Source of the DNA: Blastococcus sp. Marseille-P5729
GTDB lineage: Bacteria; Actinomycetota; Actinomycetes; Mycobacteriales; Antricoccaceae
Length of the DNA: 64,000 nt
Direction: 5' to 3'
Assembly: GCF_900292035.1 (NCBI RefSeq)
Contig: NZ_OMPO01000001.1
Coordinates: 186,001-250,000 of the forward strand
Shown in pieces: positions 45,052 through 54,953 of this stretch (position 1 is the first letter of the stretch; each line of letters begins with the position of its first letter). The notes under the pieces are model-generated. The model was not told where the DNA came from and did no database searches. It was given only the letters and a program-made list of their open reading frames with translations. The position numbers and the translations under genes were made by a program.

Positions 45052-46127
45052 GATGAGGCTTCCTCCACTCTGCCCCGCGCCCGAGCGGTGCGGGGTCCGT
45101 CGTCGATCTGCGCGGCGGCCTGCTTGTGCAGCGCCTTGCTGCCGTTCTTCGTCGCTGGGCGCTCCGGGTCCACCCAGATGTGCGTCCGCAGGTAGTGCCG
45201 CGCGGACAGGTCGGGGACGCCGGTCGCGGCAGAGAGCGCCTCCGCGTAGGTGTCGTCGGCGCCCTGCCGTCGCAGCTCCTCGGTGAGCAGGTCTCCGAGG
45301 TCGCGCTCGATGATGGACAGACGCTGGTCACGCTGCCCGGTGCGGCTGATGACCAGGTCACCGCCGTCCCGCAGGACCTTGAGCTTCGCCTTGGCACCGA
45401 AGGAGATCTCGACGCCGCCGATGCCGGTCTGGCCGGTGCCGCGCTTGGTCGGCTTGACCGGGCAGTCGATGCGCAGCCGGCTGCTGAGCCAGCCGGCCAG
45501 CAGCAGCGACGCGGGCGCCTCGGGCGAGCCGAGCACCTTCGCCGACCGCGGGGTGTCGGTGACCGAGTCGAAGGACGACGCGAGTGCGGAGCGCCATTGG
45601 GTCGTGCGGGTCCAGCCCAGGTCGGTGTCACCGGGAGCGTAGTCGCGGGCCCGTTGCAGCAGCCCCTGGCCGCCTGCGTCGAGCCAGCCGCAGTCGGTGA
45701 TCCGGCGATCGCTGTGGACGCCGACGGCGTCCGTCGCGATCAGCTCCGGTGGTGGGCCGTGCCACCAGGTCACCACGGGCGCGTCGGGGGCGAGCAGCGG
45801 AAGGGTGACCGACTCAGCGTGCAGCGCCAGCCGGCCGTACATGCGCATGACGATCGCCTCGCCCGGCCCCAATCGGCCCCCGACCAGGATCTCGGCGTCA
45901 AGGCGAGGCTTGGGCGCGTCGAGCTCCCGGCGTACGACGATCAGCAGCCGGCAGGGATTCATCGCCGCGGCCTTCGCCGCCGCCCGCTCGGCGTCCGCGA
46001 TGTACTTCTCGTCGACTACGACGACGAGCGTGAGCGCGTTGCCCGAGGTGACCGCGCCGCCGGTGCGTCGCTCGGCGGCCAGCGCCTTCACGACGGCCGT
46101 GCCGGTGGTGTCCCACAGGGTGGTCAT
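45048..46127 (-). CDS. opcA: Glucose-6-phosphate dehydrogenase assembly protein OpcA
   Basis: A 359-residue OpcA, found in actinobacteria and cyanobacteria, which activates and helps assemble G6PDH. N-terminal MTTLWDTTGTAVV, central RMYGRLALHAESVTLPLLAPDAPVVTWW-type region and C-terminal HIWVDPERP match the family. The ATG at 46127 has GAGGAGGGGAAGG upstream; the frame continues into zwf but that extension is spurious. It lies between zwf and pgl. Confidence 0.95.
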   Translation of the reverse strand: MTTLWDTTGTAVVKALAAERRTGGAVTSGNALTLVVVVDEKYIADAERAAAKAAAMNPCRLLIVVRRELDAPKPRLDAEILVGGRLGPGEAIVMRMYGRLALHAESVTLPLLAPDAPVVTWWHGPPPELIATDAVGVHSDRRITDCGWLDAGGQGLLQRARDYAPGDTDLGWTRTTQWRSALASSFDSVTDTPRSAKVLGSPEAPASLLLAGWLSSRLRIDCPVKPTKRGTGQTGIGGVEISFGAKAKLKVLRDGGDLVISRTGQRDQRLSIIERDLGDLLTEELRRQGADDTYAEALSAATGVPDLSARHYLRTHIWVDPERPATKNGSKALHKQAAAQIDDGPRTARARGRVEEASS

Positions 46128-46143
46128 CGCCTTCCCCTCCTCG

Positions 46144-47880
46144 TCATGGTCGACGCCACGCGCGGCCGTCACGCGCGAGCATCTCGTCGGCCTCCTTCGG
46201 TCCCCACTCGCCCGCGCGGTAGGGCGCCGGCTCCTGGCCGGCCCAGAACTCCTCCAGCGGATCGATGACCGCCCACGAAGCCTCCACCTCCTCATTGAGC
46301 GGGAACAGGGTGGCATCGCCCAGCAGGACGTCGAGCAGCAGGCGCTCGTACGCCTCCGGGCTGGACTCGGTGAAGGTCTCGCCGTAGAGGAAGTCCATCG
46401 CGACGTCGCGTACCTCCATCACGGTTCCGGGCACCTTCGAGCCGAACCGCAAGGTGACGCCCTCGTCGGGCTGGACCCGGACCACGAGCTGGTTGTGTCC
46501 CAGCTCCTCCGTGTCCGTCGGGGCGAAGGGCAGGTGCGGTGCCTTCTTGAAGTTCAGCGCGATCTCAGTGACCCGCCTGGGCAGCCGCTTGCCCGTGCGG
46601 AGGTAGAACGGGACGCCGGCCCACCGCCTGGTCTCCACGTGCAGCTTGACTGCGGCATACGTCTCGGTCGTCGAGTCCTTCGGGATTCCTTCCTCGGAGG
46701 TGTAGCCGACTGCCCGCTCCCCGGCGAGCCAGCCCTGCTGGTACTGGCCGCGGACCGCATGCCCCTCGAGGTTCTGCGGCAGGCTGATCGCCCGGAGCAC
46801 CTTGAGCTTCTCGGTGCGGATGGCCGAGGGGATGAACCGGACCGGCTCCTCCATCGCCGTGAGCGCGAGCAGCTGCAGCAGATGGTTCTGCAGAACGTCG
46901 CGGGCGGCGCCAGCCGCGTCATAGAAGCCAGCCCGGCCGGCTATCCCGACCGCCTCAGCCATCGTGATCTGCACGGAGTCGACGTAGTTGGAGTTCCAGA
47001 TCGGCTCGAACATCATGTTCGCGAACCGGAAGGCGAACAGGTTCTGCACCGTCTCTTTGCCGAGGTAGTGGTCGATCCGATACACGTCGCGCCAGCCGAA
47101 CACCGAATCGACGACGTGGTTCAGTCGCTTTCCCGAGGCAAGATCATGCCCGAACGGCTTCTCCACGACGACTCGCCGCCAGCCCCCGGCCTGGTCGTTG
47201 TCGGCCATCCCGGTGCGTTCCAGCTGCCGCAGCACGTCCTCGAAGAAGGCCGGCGGGATGGACAGGTAGAAGGCGGCGTTCCCCTGCACCCCGTGCGAGA
47301 TGCTGAGCCCGTCCAGGGTGCGGGCGAGCGCGTCGAACGCGGCGTCGTCCGCGAAGTCTCCGGGGACGAACTTGATGTTGTCGGCCAGCCGCGCCCAGAC
47401 GCCTTCGTCCCAGGCCGTGCGCGCGTGCTGCCGCGCCGAGTCGTGCGCCAGCTGCGCGAAGTCACCGTCCCCCCAATCGCGGCGGGCGAACCCCAGCAGC
47501 ACGAAGTTCGCCGGAAGCAGGCCGCGGTGGGCCAGATCGTAGATCGCCGGAAGCAGCTTCTTGCGGGCCAGATCGCCGGTGATGCCGAACACCACGAGCG
47601 CGCAGGGCTCGGGCACCCGCGGCAGCCGCCGGTCCTGGGGATCGCGCAGCGGGTTGGCGGAGCGGTTCACCGACGACGCGGCGACGTACCCCTCGCCGGT
47701 CGCGGGCGTGATCACCGACGCAGCTGCGGCCTTGACCGGCGCTACCTCGCTGGTTCCGCTCATCACCTGGCTCGACGGAGGTGGGGTCTGATCGTTGTCC
47801 CACCGCTTCTTGTTCTGCCTCTTCTTGGTGGGCGCCGTGCGACCCGTCGACTTCTGGGTTCCGCCAGTGGAACTGCTCAC
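46144..47880 (-). CDS. zwf: Glucose-6-phosphate 1-dehydrogenase, N-terminally extended
   Basis: A G6PDH of 578 residues: nucleotide motif VVFGITGDLARKK, the catalytic RIDHYLGKE and a normal C-terminal domain. The usual actinobacterial length is near 510, so about 65-85 extra residues precede the fold; they are rich in Thr, Lys, Gln and Pro (TAPTKKRQNKKR), likely disordered. The GTG at 47880 is preferred because GGGAGG lies 5 nt upstream; a GTG/ATG pair about 38 codons in could give a shorter form. It is coupled to pgi upstream. Confidence 0.92.
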   Translation of the reverse strand: MSSSTGGTQKSTGRTAPTKKRQNKKRWDNDQTPPPSSQVMSGTSEVAPVKAAAASVITPATGEGYVAASSVNRSANPLRDPQDRRLPRVPEPCALVVFGITGDLARKKLLPAIYDLAHRGLLPANFVLLGFARRDWGDGDFAQLAHDSARQHARTAWDEGVWARLADNIKFVPGDFADDAAFDALARTLDGLSISHGVQGNAAFYLSIPPAFFEDVLRQLERTGMADNDQAGGWRRVVVEKPFGHDLASGKRLNHVVDSVFGWRDVYRIDHYLGKETVQNLFAFRFANMMFEPIWNSNYVDSVQITMAEAVGIAGRAGFYDAAGAARDVLQNHLLQLLALTAMEEPVRFIPSAIRTEKLKVLRAISLPQNLEGHAVRGQYQQGWLAGERAVGYTSEEGIPKDSTTETYAAVKLHVETRRWAGVPFYLRTGKRLPRRVTEIALNFKKAPHLPFAPTDTEELGHNQLVVRVQPDEGVTLRFGSKVPGTVMEVRDVAMDFLYGETFTESSPEAYERLLLDVLLGDATLFPLNEEVEASWAVIDPLEEFWAGQEPAPYRAGEWGPKEADEMLARDGRAWRRP

Positions 47881-47909
47881 GCGGACCTCCCTCACGCGCT
47901 CGGGACGGC

Positions 47910-49514
47910 TCAGCTGACGCGCACTGCCGCGAGGACGGCGCGAATGCCGGCCGCACGATCCTTCAAGTGCACTCGCAGCACGGGACGGTTCTTGTCGGCG
48001 AGGACGGCGCCGTCACCCGCTGCCTGCGCCAGCTGCAGGGTGTGGAAGGAGTAGCCTCGCCCAGGCACTGCCAGGTCGCTCTCGCAGTCGGCGGTGATCT
48101 GCAGGAAGGCGCCATTCTGGTGCCCGCCCTTGTGGTACTGGCCGGTGGAGTGCAGGAAACGCGGACCCCACCCGAAGGTCACCTGGGTGCCGGCGCGGCG
48201 AGCCAGCTCGTCGCGGATCGGCTCGATCGCGGTGTCCCGCATCCGGTCGAGGTAGGCCATGACGGCGAGATATCCGGCGTCCGGCACGGCCGCGATGAGC
48301 CGGCCGATCGCGTCCTCGAGCGAGTCGCAGCCGGTGAGCTCATCGCCGAAGGCGTAGACGGCTAGCACGTCGTCCTGCAGGAGCGGCTCCTCCGCCGCGG
48401 CGCCGGACGGCGCGTCGAGCAGCTCGCGGGCCATCGCCTTGGCCTCCTCGACGTTCGGCTGGTCGAATGGGTTGATCCCGATCAGGTGACCGGCGACGGC
48501 GGTCGCGGTCTCCCACAGCAGGAACTGGGCACCGAGGGGGCCGTCGTTGGCGACGGCGTACGCCGCGCCGCCGTTGGGTACCGGACCGGTGCCCAAGGCG
48601 ACCTTCACCGCGTCGCCGCCCGCGTCGGCGAAGCCGGGGGAGTCGCGACCGGCCACCGCGACCGGCAGGATGCCCTTGCCCTGCTTGCCGGTCGACTCGG
48701 CGATCAGCTGCTCGACCCAGTCCGCGAAGCCCTCGTTGGCGGTCCCGGCCGGGGCGAACACCAGCTTCTCGGAGCCGGAGCGCTCCGCGGCCGCCATCAG
48801 GGCACCGAGCACGAGTGCCGGGTTGTCGATGGAGTCGGCTGCGAGATCTCCGGCGACATCGGCGGCGTCGTCCAGCAGGGCGGAGATGTCGGCCCCGGCC
48901 AGGCCCGAGGGCACCAGGCCGAACGCGGTGAGGGCGCTGTAGCGGCCGCCGACGCTCGGGTCGGCGAGGAACACCTTGCGGTACCCGGCTTCCTCGGACG
49001 CCTTCTGCAGTGGCGATCCTGGGTCAGTGACGACCACGATGCGCGACGCCGGGTCGATGCCCGCGTCGGAGAGCAGCTGCTCGGCGGTCCGCCGGTGAGA
49101 GTCGGTCTCGACGGTTCCGCCCGACTTCGAGGACACCACCACGACGGTGCGTTCGAGGTCGGTGGCGAACGCCGCCGCGACCTGCCCCGGGTCGGTGGTG
49201 TCGAGCGTGACCAGCTCGACGCCGTCGCTGGCGCAGATGACCTCTGGCGCAAGGGAGCTGCCGCCCATGCCGGCGAGGACTACGCGGGTGACGCCCTCCT
49301 CACGCAGCTCGGCCTGCAGCGCCTCGATCTCGGCCAGCAACGGCCGCGAGGTCTGCGGCAGCCTCACCCAGCCGAGCCGCTTGGCGGACTCCTCCTCGGC
49401 CTCCTTGCCCCACAGCGTGGGATTCTGAGCGGCGATCTTCGAGGCGATCTGGTCGTCGACGAGACGTTCGACGGCCCTGGCGAGGTCGTCGGGGGCTCGG
49501 TAGTCGAGGTGCAT
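47910..49514 (-). CDS. pgi: Glucose-6-phosphate isomerase
   Basis: A 534-residue phosphoglucose isomerase linking glycolysis to the pentose phosphate genes around it. SSKSGGTVETDSHRR is the sugar-phosphate loop; a middle GKQGKGILPV stretch and C-terminal FGWGPRFLHSTGQYHKGG carry catalytic residues. It aligns with the shorter bacterial/actinobacterial PGI form fused in Tal-PGI proteins elsewhere. AGGAG precedes the ATG. Its place between tal and zwf is consistent with one transcript. Confidence 0.94.
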   Translation of the reverse strand: MHLDYRAPDDLARAVERLVDDQIASKIAAQNPTLWGKEAEEESAKRLGWVRLPQTSRPLLAEIEALQAELREEGVTRVVLAGMGGSSLAPEVICASDGVELVTLDTTDPGQVAAAFATDLERTVVVVSSKSGGTVETDSHRRTAEQLLSDAGIDPASRIVVVTDPGSPLQKASEEAGYRKVFLADPSVGGRYSALTAFGLVPSGLAGADISALLDDAADVAGDLAADSIDNPALVLGALMAAAERSGSEKLVFAPAGTANEGFADWVEQLIAESTGKQGKGILPVAVAGRDSPGFADAGGDAVKVALGTGPVPNGGAAYAVANDGPLGAQFLLWETATAVAGHLIGINPFDQPNVEEAKAMARELLDAPSGAAAEEPLLQDDVLAVYAFGDELTGCDSLEDAIGRLIAAVPDAGYLAVMAYLDRMRDTAIEPIRDELARRAGTQVTFGWGPRFLHSTGQYHKGGHQNGAFLQITADCESDLAVPGRGYSFHTLQLAQAAGDGAVLADKNRPVLRVHLKDRAAGIRAVLAAVRVS

Positions 49515-49569
49515 GGCTCTCCTAGTCGCTCGCTGGTGGATGAACGCTCGCTGATGGAAGGTCGCGCTG

Positions 49570-50673
49570 CTAGCTCTCGCTCAGCGCGGTGGAGACCGTC
49601 TCGTAGAGCTCGGCCCACGCCGTCTCGAACTTCGCCACGCCCTCGCGCTCGAGGACGGCGAACACGTCGGTGAGATCCACGCCCGCGGCCGACACGGAGT
49701 CCATCACCTTGTGGGCCTGCGCGTAGGAACGGGTGATCGGGGTGCCGGAGCTACCGTGGTCGGCGTACGCCTCGAGGGTCTTCTCGGGCATCGTGTTGAC
49801 CGTGCCCTCGGCGATCAGCTCGGAGACATAAAGCGTGTCGGGGTAGTCGGGGTTCTTCACTCCGGTCGAGGCCCACAGCGGACGCTGCCGCCGTGCGCCC
49901 TGCGCCTCCAGCCGGGCCCAGCGGTCGCTGCCGAAGGTCTGCTCGTACGCCTCGTAGGCCAACTGGGCGTTGGCCACGCCCGCCTTGCCCTTCAATGCGG
50001 CGGCGTCGCCGCCGATCTTCTCGAGCCGGTCGTCGATCTCGGTGTCGACGCGGCTCACGAAGAAGGACGCCACCGACTCGAGGTTCTGCACCGACCCACC
50101 GTCGGCGAGCCGGCGCTCGATGCCGCTGATGTAGGCGTCCATGACCTGCTGGTAGCGCGCGAGGCTGAAGATCAGGGTGACGTTGACGCTGATCCCGGCC
50201 GCGATCGCATCGGCGATCGCCGGGATGCCCTGGTCGGTCGCCGGGATCTTGATGAACAGGTTGGGGCGGTCCACCATCCACCACAGCAACGCGGCCTCGG
50301 CGGTGGTCTTCTCCTCGTCGTGCGCCGACCGTGGATCGACCTCGATCGATACCCGGCCGTCGCGGCCGCCCGACGCCTCGTAGATCGGGCGCAGCACGTC
50401 GCACGCGGCGCGGACGTCGCGGGTGGTGATGGAGCGCACCGCCTCGTCCACGGACATGCCGAGGATGGCGCTATCACGGATCTGGTCGTCGTACTGGTCC
50501 GATCCTCCGATCGCGGCCTGGAAGATCGACGGGTTGGTCGTCACGCCCACGACGGAGCGCTCGTCGATCAGCCGTTGCAAGTCGTCGGAGACGATCCGCT
50601 CGCGGGAGAGGTCGTCCAGCCAGACGGCCACTCCCTGTCGGGACAGCTCGGCGAGGTTCTCGTTGGTGTTCAT
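49570..50673 (-). CDS. tal: Transaldolase
   Basis: A 367-residue transaldolase moving a dihydroxyacetone unit between sugar phosphates. The Schiff-base Lys is in [18 protein letters not shown] near the N terminus and SVNVTLIFS are typical. The ATG overlaps the tkt stop by 1 nt (TGATG), so it is reinitiated after tkt. Confidence 0.96.
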   Translation of the reverse strand: MNTNENLAELSRQGVAVWLDDLSRERIVSDDLQRLIDERSVVGVTTNPSIFQAAIGGSDQYDDQIRDSAILGMSVDEAVRSITTRDVRAACDVLRPIYEASGGRDGRVSIEVDPRSAHDEEKTTAEAALLWWMVDRPNLFIKIPATDQGIPAIADAIAAGISVNVTLIFSLARYQQVMDAYISGIERRLADGGSVQNLESVASFFVSRVDTEIDDRLEKIGGDAAALKGKAGVANAQLAYEAYEQTFGSDRWARLEAQGARRQRPLWASTGVKNPDYPDTLYVSELIAEGTVNTMPEKTLEAYADHGSSGTPITRSYAQAHKVMDSVSAAGVDLTDVFAVLEREGVAKFETAWAELYETVSTALSES

Positions 50674-52859
50674 CAGGCCTTCTCACCCTCCGCGGTCTGG
50701 TAGGAGCTGGCTTCCTGCTCGGGCTCGTTCACGACCCGATGAATGTTCGCCGGTCCGTCCCCAGCCGCCGCGATCGACGCCTGCGCCGCCTCGACGACCT
50801 TCTCGGCGGTGAAGCCGAACTTCTCGAACAGCACGCCGGCGGACGCCGAGGCACCGAAGTGCTCGATGGCGATCGCGCGGCCCGCATCACCGATCAGCCG
50901 GTACCACGGCATGGCCACTCCGGCCTCGACGCTGACCCGGGCCCGGACCGACGGCGGAAGTACCTCGTCGCGGTAGGACTGGTCCTGCTCCTCGAACCAC
51001 TCAAGGCACGGCATCGACACCACGCGGGCCTTCGTGCCGGTCTCCTCGAGCCACTCGGCCGCCTCGACGGCGAGGTGCAGCTCGGATCCGGTGCCGATGA
51101 GGATCACGTCGGGCGTGCCGTCGGTGTCCTTGAGGACGTACCCGCCGCGAGCCACGCCCTCGGCCGAGGCATGGACGGTCCGGTCGAGGGTAGGCATGGC
51201 CTGGCGCGACAGCGCGAGCGCCGCCGGGCGGTCGGTGTGCCCGAGGATCGCCTGCCAGGCGGCGGCGGTCTCGTTGGCATCGCCGGGGCGGACGACGTCC
51301 AGGCCGGGGATCGCGCGCAGCGCCGCGAGATGCTCGATCGGCTGGTGCGTGGGGCCGTCCTCCCCGAGCCCGATCGAGTCGTGAGTCCAGACGTAGGTGA
51401 CCGGGAGCTGCATCAGTGCGGCGAGCCGTACCGCGCCGCGCATGTAGTCGGAGAACACCAGGAAGGTGCCGCCGTAGACGCGGGTTCCGCCGTGCAGGGC
51501 GATGCCGTTGAGGATCGAGCCCATCGCGTGCTCCCGGACGCCGAAGTGCAGCGTGCGGCCGTAGCGGTCGCCGGACCACGTCTTGGTCTGGTTCTCGGCC
51601 GGGATGAACGACGGCTCGCCTTCCATCGTGGTGTTGTTCGACTCGGCGAGGTCGGCCGAGCCGCCCCACAGCTCGGGCAGGGGAGCGGCGAGGGCGGCGA
51701 GCACCTTGCCGGACGCCGCGCGGGTCGCGATGCCCTTCGGATCGGCGTCGAAGGTGGGCAGCGCCTCCTCCCAACCGCCGGGCAGCCGGCGCTCGCGCAT
51801 GCGGTAGTACAGATCCGCCCGTTCGGGGTTGGCGTCGCGCCAGGCGGCGAAGCGCTCATCCCACTCACGACGGGCCGCCCGGCCGCGCTCGATGACCTTG
51901 CGGGTGTGGGCCAGCAGGTCATCGGGGACGTCGAAGCTCTTCACCGGGTCCAGTCCCAGGATCTCCTTCGTGGCCGCTACCTCGTCCTCGCCGAGCGCGG
52001 ACCCGTGTGCCTTGCCGGTGCCCTGCTTGCCTGGAGCCGGCCAGGCGATGATGGTGCGCAGGTTGATCAAGGTGGGGCGCGCGGTTTCTGCTTTGGCGCT
52101 CTGGACGGCGTCCGCGAGCGCGACGAGGTTCTCCTCGTAGCCGGACTCCGAGACCCAGTCGACGTCGATGACCTGCCAGCCGAGCGCCTCGTAGCGAGCC
52201 GAGACATCCTCGGTGAAGGCGATCTTCGTGTCGTCCTCGATGGAGATCTTGTTGTCGTCGTAGAGCACGACCAGGTTGCCGAGCTGCTGGGTGCCCGCGA
52301 GCGAGCACGCCTCGTGGCTGACGCCCTCCTGCAGATCGCCGTCCGAGGCAATCACGAAGATATGGTGGTCGAAGAGGCTCTCACCCGCGGGGGCGTCCGG
52401 GTCGAGCAGCCCCCGTTCGCGGCGGGCCGCCATTGCCATGCCCACGGCAGAGGCGAGGCCGGAGCCGAGCGGGCCGGTGGTGATCTCGACACCGCGGGTG
52501 TGGCCGTGCTCGGGGTGCCCCGGTGTCAACGATCCCCAGGTGCGCAGCGCCTCGAGGTCGCCCAGCTCCAGGCCGTAGCCGCTGTAGAACAGCTGGATGT
52601 ACAGCGTCAGGCTGGAGTGGCCGCACGAGAGCACGAACCGGTCGCGCCCGGCCCAGTCCGGGTCGCTGGGGTCATGCCGCATCGCCTGCTGGAACAGGTA
52701 GTACGCCGCAGGCGCCAGGCTCATCGCGGTGCCGGGGTGGCCGTTCCCGACCTTCTGGACGGCGTCCATCGCCAGCGCCCGGGCGGTGTCGATGGCCAGC
52801 TGGTCGGTCTGTGACCAGCCCTCGGGGAGGACGGTGAGCGGCACGCTGCGGTCGGTCAC
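50673..52859 (-). CDS. tkt: Transketolase
   Basis: A 728-residue thiamine diphosphate enzyme. [15 protein letters not shown] holds the N-terminal His, [13 protein letters not shown] with a downstream [11 protein letters not shown] is the TPP/metal motif, and [20 protein letters not shown] is the central pyrimidine-domain motif. The GTG start has AAGGAG 9 nt upstream. It is first gene of the leftward operon tkt-tal-pgi-zwf-opcA-pgl. Confidence 0.97.
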   Translation of the reverse strand: MTDRSVPLTVLPEGWSQTDQLAIDTARALAMDAVQKVGNGHPGTAMSLAPAAYYLFQQAMRHDPSDPDWAGRDRFVLSCGHSSLTLYIQLFYSGYGLELGDLEALRTWGSLTPGHPEHGHTRGVEITTGPLGSGLASAVGMAMAARRERGLLDPDAPAGESLFDHHIFVIASDGDLQEGVSHEACSLAGTQQLGNLVVLYDDNKISIEDDTKIAFTEDVSARYEALGWQVIDVDWVSESGYEENLVALADAVQSAKAETARPTLINLRTIIAWPAPGKQGTGKAHGSALGEDEVAATKEILGLDPVKSFDVPDDLLAHTRKVIERGRAARREWDERFAAWRDANPERADLYYRMRERRLPGGWEEALPTFDADPKGIATRAASGKVLAALAAPLPELWGGSADLAESNNTTMEGEPSFIPAENQTKTWSGDRYGRTLHFGVREHAMGSILNGIALHGGTRVYGGTFLVFSDYMRGAVRLAALMQLPVTYVWTHDSIGLGEDGPTHQPIEHLAALRAIPGLDVVRPGDANETAAAWQAILGHTDRPAALALSRQAMPTLDRTVHASAEGVARGGYVLKDTDGTPDVILIGTGSELHLAVEAAEWLEETGTKARVVSMPCLEWFEEQDQSYRDEVLPPSVRARVSVEAGVAMPWYRLIGDAGRAIAIEHFGASASAGVLFEKFGFTAEKVVEAAQASIAAAGDGPANIHRVVNEPEQEASSYQTAEGEKA

Positions 52860-53171
52860 TGGTGAGGCTCCTTAGGTCTACGCACAGGTGGGAACCGGGG
52901 AGGATCCCGTCGCCGCCAGCGTAGTCCCAGCCCGACGTCTGCCACACCGGGAGGCGACAGGGGAATGCCGATTTCACCGGTGTACAGGTGGTGAGGGTTC
53001 CCACGCCGGCCGGTCCTGCCCGACGGTTGCGCCACCGGCTAGAATGAGGTGTCGTCGTGCGCCGTCCGCGCGACCCTCCGTACATCTCGTCCTCGACAGA
53101 ATCGCGGCTCCTGTGCACCTGCTCGCCCCCTCGTCCGAACGGCCCGCCCCGGCGCGCCGGCGAGGTGGGCG
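52860..53171. other. 312-bp divergent promoter region between tkt and ctaB
   Basis: No gene is supported. On the minus strand TACGCT (52923-52918) could be the tkt -10, giving a leader of about 50 nt. On the plus strand TAGAAT (53041-53046) is the best -10-like sequence for ctaB, about 125 nt before its ATG. The longer frames over ctaB's upstream part are GC-driven and have no ribosome-binding site. Confidence 0.35.
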
Positions 53172-54089
53172 ATGAGCGCGCACACCCTGGATGCCTCCAC
53201 GCCGCCTCAGCAGCGGGCCACCGCCCTCGACGTGCTCAAGGCGTACGTCGCGCTGACGAAGCCGCGGATCATCGAGCAGCTGTTGATCACTACTGTCCCG
53301 GCAATGATGCTGGCCGCCGGGGGAGTCGGCTCCGTGTGGCTGATCGTGCAGACCCTGATCGGCGGGATGCTCTCGGCCGGGTCGGCCAACGCGCTGAACT
53401 GCTACGTGGACCGCGACATCGACTCGGTGATGCACCGGACCCGGCGGCGACCCTTGGTGCGGCACGTCGTCGCACCCCGCAGCGCATTCGTGTTCGGCGT
53501 GGTGCTCGGCGCGGCGTCGACCGCCGTGTTCTGGTACTTCACGACGCCGCTCGCCACTGGCCTGAACATCCTGGCCATTCTGCTGTACGTCGTCCTCTAC
53601 ACGATGATCCTCAAGCGCCGCACTTCGCAGAACATCGTGTGGGGTGGTGCAGCGGGCTGCATGCCGGTGCTCATCGGCTGGGCGGCGGTCTCCGGGTCCC
53701 TGGCACTGGCCCCCGTGATCATGTTCCTGATCATCTTCTTCTGGACGCCGCCGCACTTCTGGGCGCTGGCGATCAAGTACCGCGACGACTACGCGGCCGC
53801 GAACGTCCCGATGCTCCCGGTGGTCGCCGAGCCGAAGGCGGTCACCGCCCAGATGCTGGCCCACGCGGTGGCGATGGTCGGCTGCTCGGTCTGGCTGTGG
53901 CCGGTCGCCACCGGCCCGGTCTACGGCGTGACCGTGCTGCTGCTCGGACTGTGGTTCCTGGCAGAGACCGGCCGGCTGCACGTGCGGACCGTCCGCGGCG
54001 CCCCAATCGCGCCCATGCGCGTGTTCCACATGTCTAATGTGTACCTGACCTTGGTCTTCCTGCTGATCGCGGTGGACGCCGTCCTGTAG
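53172..54089 (+). CDS. ctaB: Protoheme IX farnesyltransferase (heme O synthase)
   Basis: A 305-residue polytopic prenyltransferase that farnesylates heme b to heme O for cytochrome oxidase. Nine hydrophobic segments are apparent. The metal-binding motifs are NCYVDRDID and the YTMILKRRT block, followed by FFWTPPHFWALA. GAGGTGGG precedes the ATG at 53172. It is divergent from tkt, an order common in actinobacteria. Confidence 0.95.
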   Translation: MSAHTLDASTPPQQRATALDVLKAYVALTKPRIIEQLLITTVPAMMLAAGGVGSVWLIVQTLIGGMLSAGSANALNCYVDRDIDSVMHRTRRRPLVRHVVAPRSAFVFGVVLGAASTAVFWYFTTPLATGLNILAILLYVVLYTMILKRRTSQNIVWGGAAGCMPVLIGWAAVSGSLALAPVIMFLIIFFWTPPHFWALAIKYRDDYAAANVPMLPVVAEPKAVTAQMLAHAVAMVGCSVWLWPVATGPVYGVTVLLLGLWFLAETGRLHVRTVRGAPIAPMRVFHMSNVYLTLVFLLIAVDAVL

Positions 54090-54101
54090 CGCAAGTGGGC
54101 T

Positions 54102-54107
54102 TACTCT
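54102..54107 (+). promoter_or_regulatory. -10 element of a leaderless promoter after ctaB
   Basis: TACTCT ends 7 nt before a GTG at 54115 that opens a 27-codon reading frame. Confidence 0.35.
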
Positions 54108-54114
54108 TGCGCCC

Positions 54115-54198
54115 GTGGTCACCTCGCGGCCACCCCGATTTCACCACCAGCCTCAGTGCTCACGCGATCATCTTCAGCACCGAGCCATACGGAGGTAG
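54115..54198 (+). CDS. Possible 27-residue leader peptide
   Basis: A short frame whose GTG stands at leaderless spacing from TACTCT. Its TAG stop (54196-54198) lies inside the ribosome-binding site (GGAGGTAGG) of the next gene, a layout that allows translational coupling. The product has many Arg, His and Gln residues and one Cys; no known motif. The case rests on position only. Confidence 0.3.
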   Translation: MVTSRPPRFHHQPQCSRDHLQHRAIRR

Positions 54199-54200
54199 GC

Positions 54201-54404
54201 GTGAGCGACCGGGGGATGACCGACCAACGGATGCTCGCGATCGGAGCGGCCGTCACCGACCTGCTGGCCCAGCCGCTGAGCCTGCCCGTCGTCCCGCACA
54301 CGGCCCACCTCGTCGATGCCCACGACCGGGCGGTGCAGAGCCTGCGCGCGCACACCACCGAGCTGCTTGCCGCCCTGGCGCGGGGCCGGTCCACCCCGCG
54401 CTGA
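54201..54404 (+). CDS. Hypothetical protein, 67 residues
   Basis: A small, mostly helical soluble protein (AAVTDLLAQPLSLPVVPHTAHLV near the middle) that I do not recognise. The GTG at 54201 has GGAGG 5 nt upstream, which is the main reason for calling it. It lies between ctaB and another uncharacterised gene on the same strand. Confidence 0.5.
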   Translation: MSDRGMTDQRMLAIGAAVTDLLAQPLSLPVVPHTAHLVDAHDRAVQSLRAHTTELLAALARGRSTPR

Positions 54405-54436
54405 GTCGCGCGTCGATCGGCCCGCGGCCAGGGGGC

Positions 54437-54442
54437 TATTGT
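54437..54442 (+). promoter_or_regulatory. -10 element of a leaderless promoter
   Basis: TATTGT with 7 nt to the ATG at 54450 and no ribosome-binding site; one of the best matches to the pattern in this window. Confidence 0.45.
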
Positions 54443-54449
54443 GGTGCGT

Positions 54450-54800
54450 ATGAGCGAAGCCGCCGACGACGTCCGCCCCACCGCCCAGTCCGACAGCGAG
54501 CATGCCGAGCAGGCCGCGACCGCAGCCAAGCGACTGGGCAAGTTTGCCTCCGCGCACGGGGGCGCCAAGCACGTGTACGTCGAGCACGTCTCGGCCAACC
54601 GCAGCCGGATTGTCGTCGTCGCCGACGACGGACGGTACGGCGACCAGGTCGTTGACTCGCACGAGGCCGCGATGGACGCCTGTGCGCGAGCCGGTTTCGA
54701 GGTCGCGGAGGGCGAGTGGGGCCGCGAGGCCGTCGGCGCCGTGCGCACCACCGCGTTCGAGTGGGGGCTGATGGGCAAGGGGCGCCCCGGCGGCAGCTGA
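54450..54800 (+). CDS. Hypothetical protein, 116 residues
   Basis: Not recognised. An acidic N-terminal tail (about 30 residues) is followed by a compact alpha/beta region: KHVYVEHVSANRSRIVVVAD, then a helix HEAAMDACARAGF and a C-terminal EWGREAVGAVRTTAFEWG. It has no membrane segment or signal peptide. Codon use matches its neighbours. Confidence 0.7.
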   Translation: MSEAADDVRPTAQSDSEHAEQAATAAKRLGKFASAHGGAKHVYVEHVSANRSRIVVVADDGRYGDQVVDSHEAAMDACARAGFEVAEGEWGREAVGAVRTTAFEWGLMGKGRPGGS

Positions 54801-54953
54801 TCCGAACGAGAACCAGTTGACTCGCAGAGGAGAACACTGCGCACACTCCCGGTGAACTCTCGTGTGGCGCGAACCACAGCGCTGCCGTGCCGACTTACGC
54901 TCGGAACGTACCTATCGGCCGGCATGAATGGACCAGCGTTTCGAGGTGAGCCC

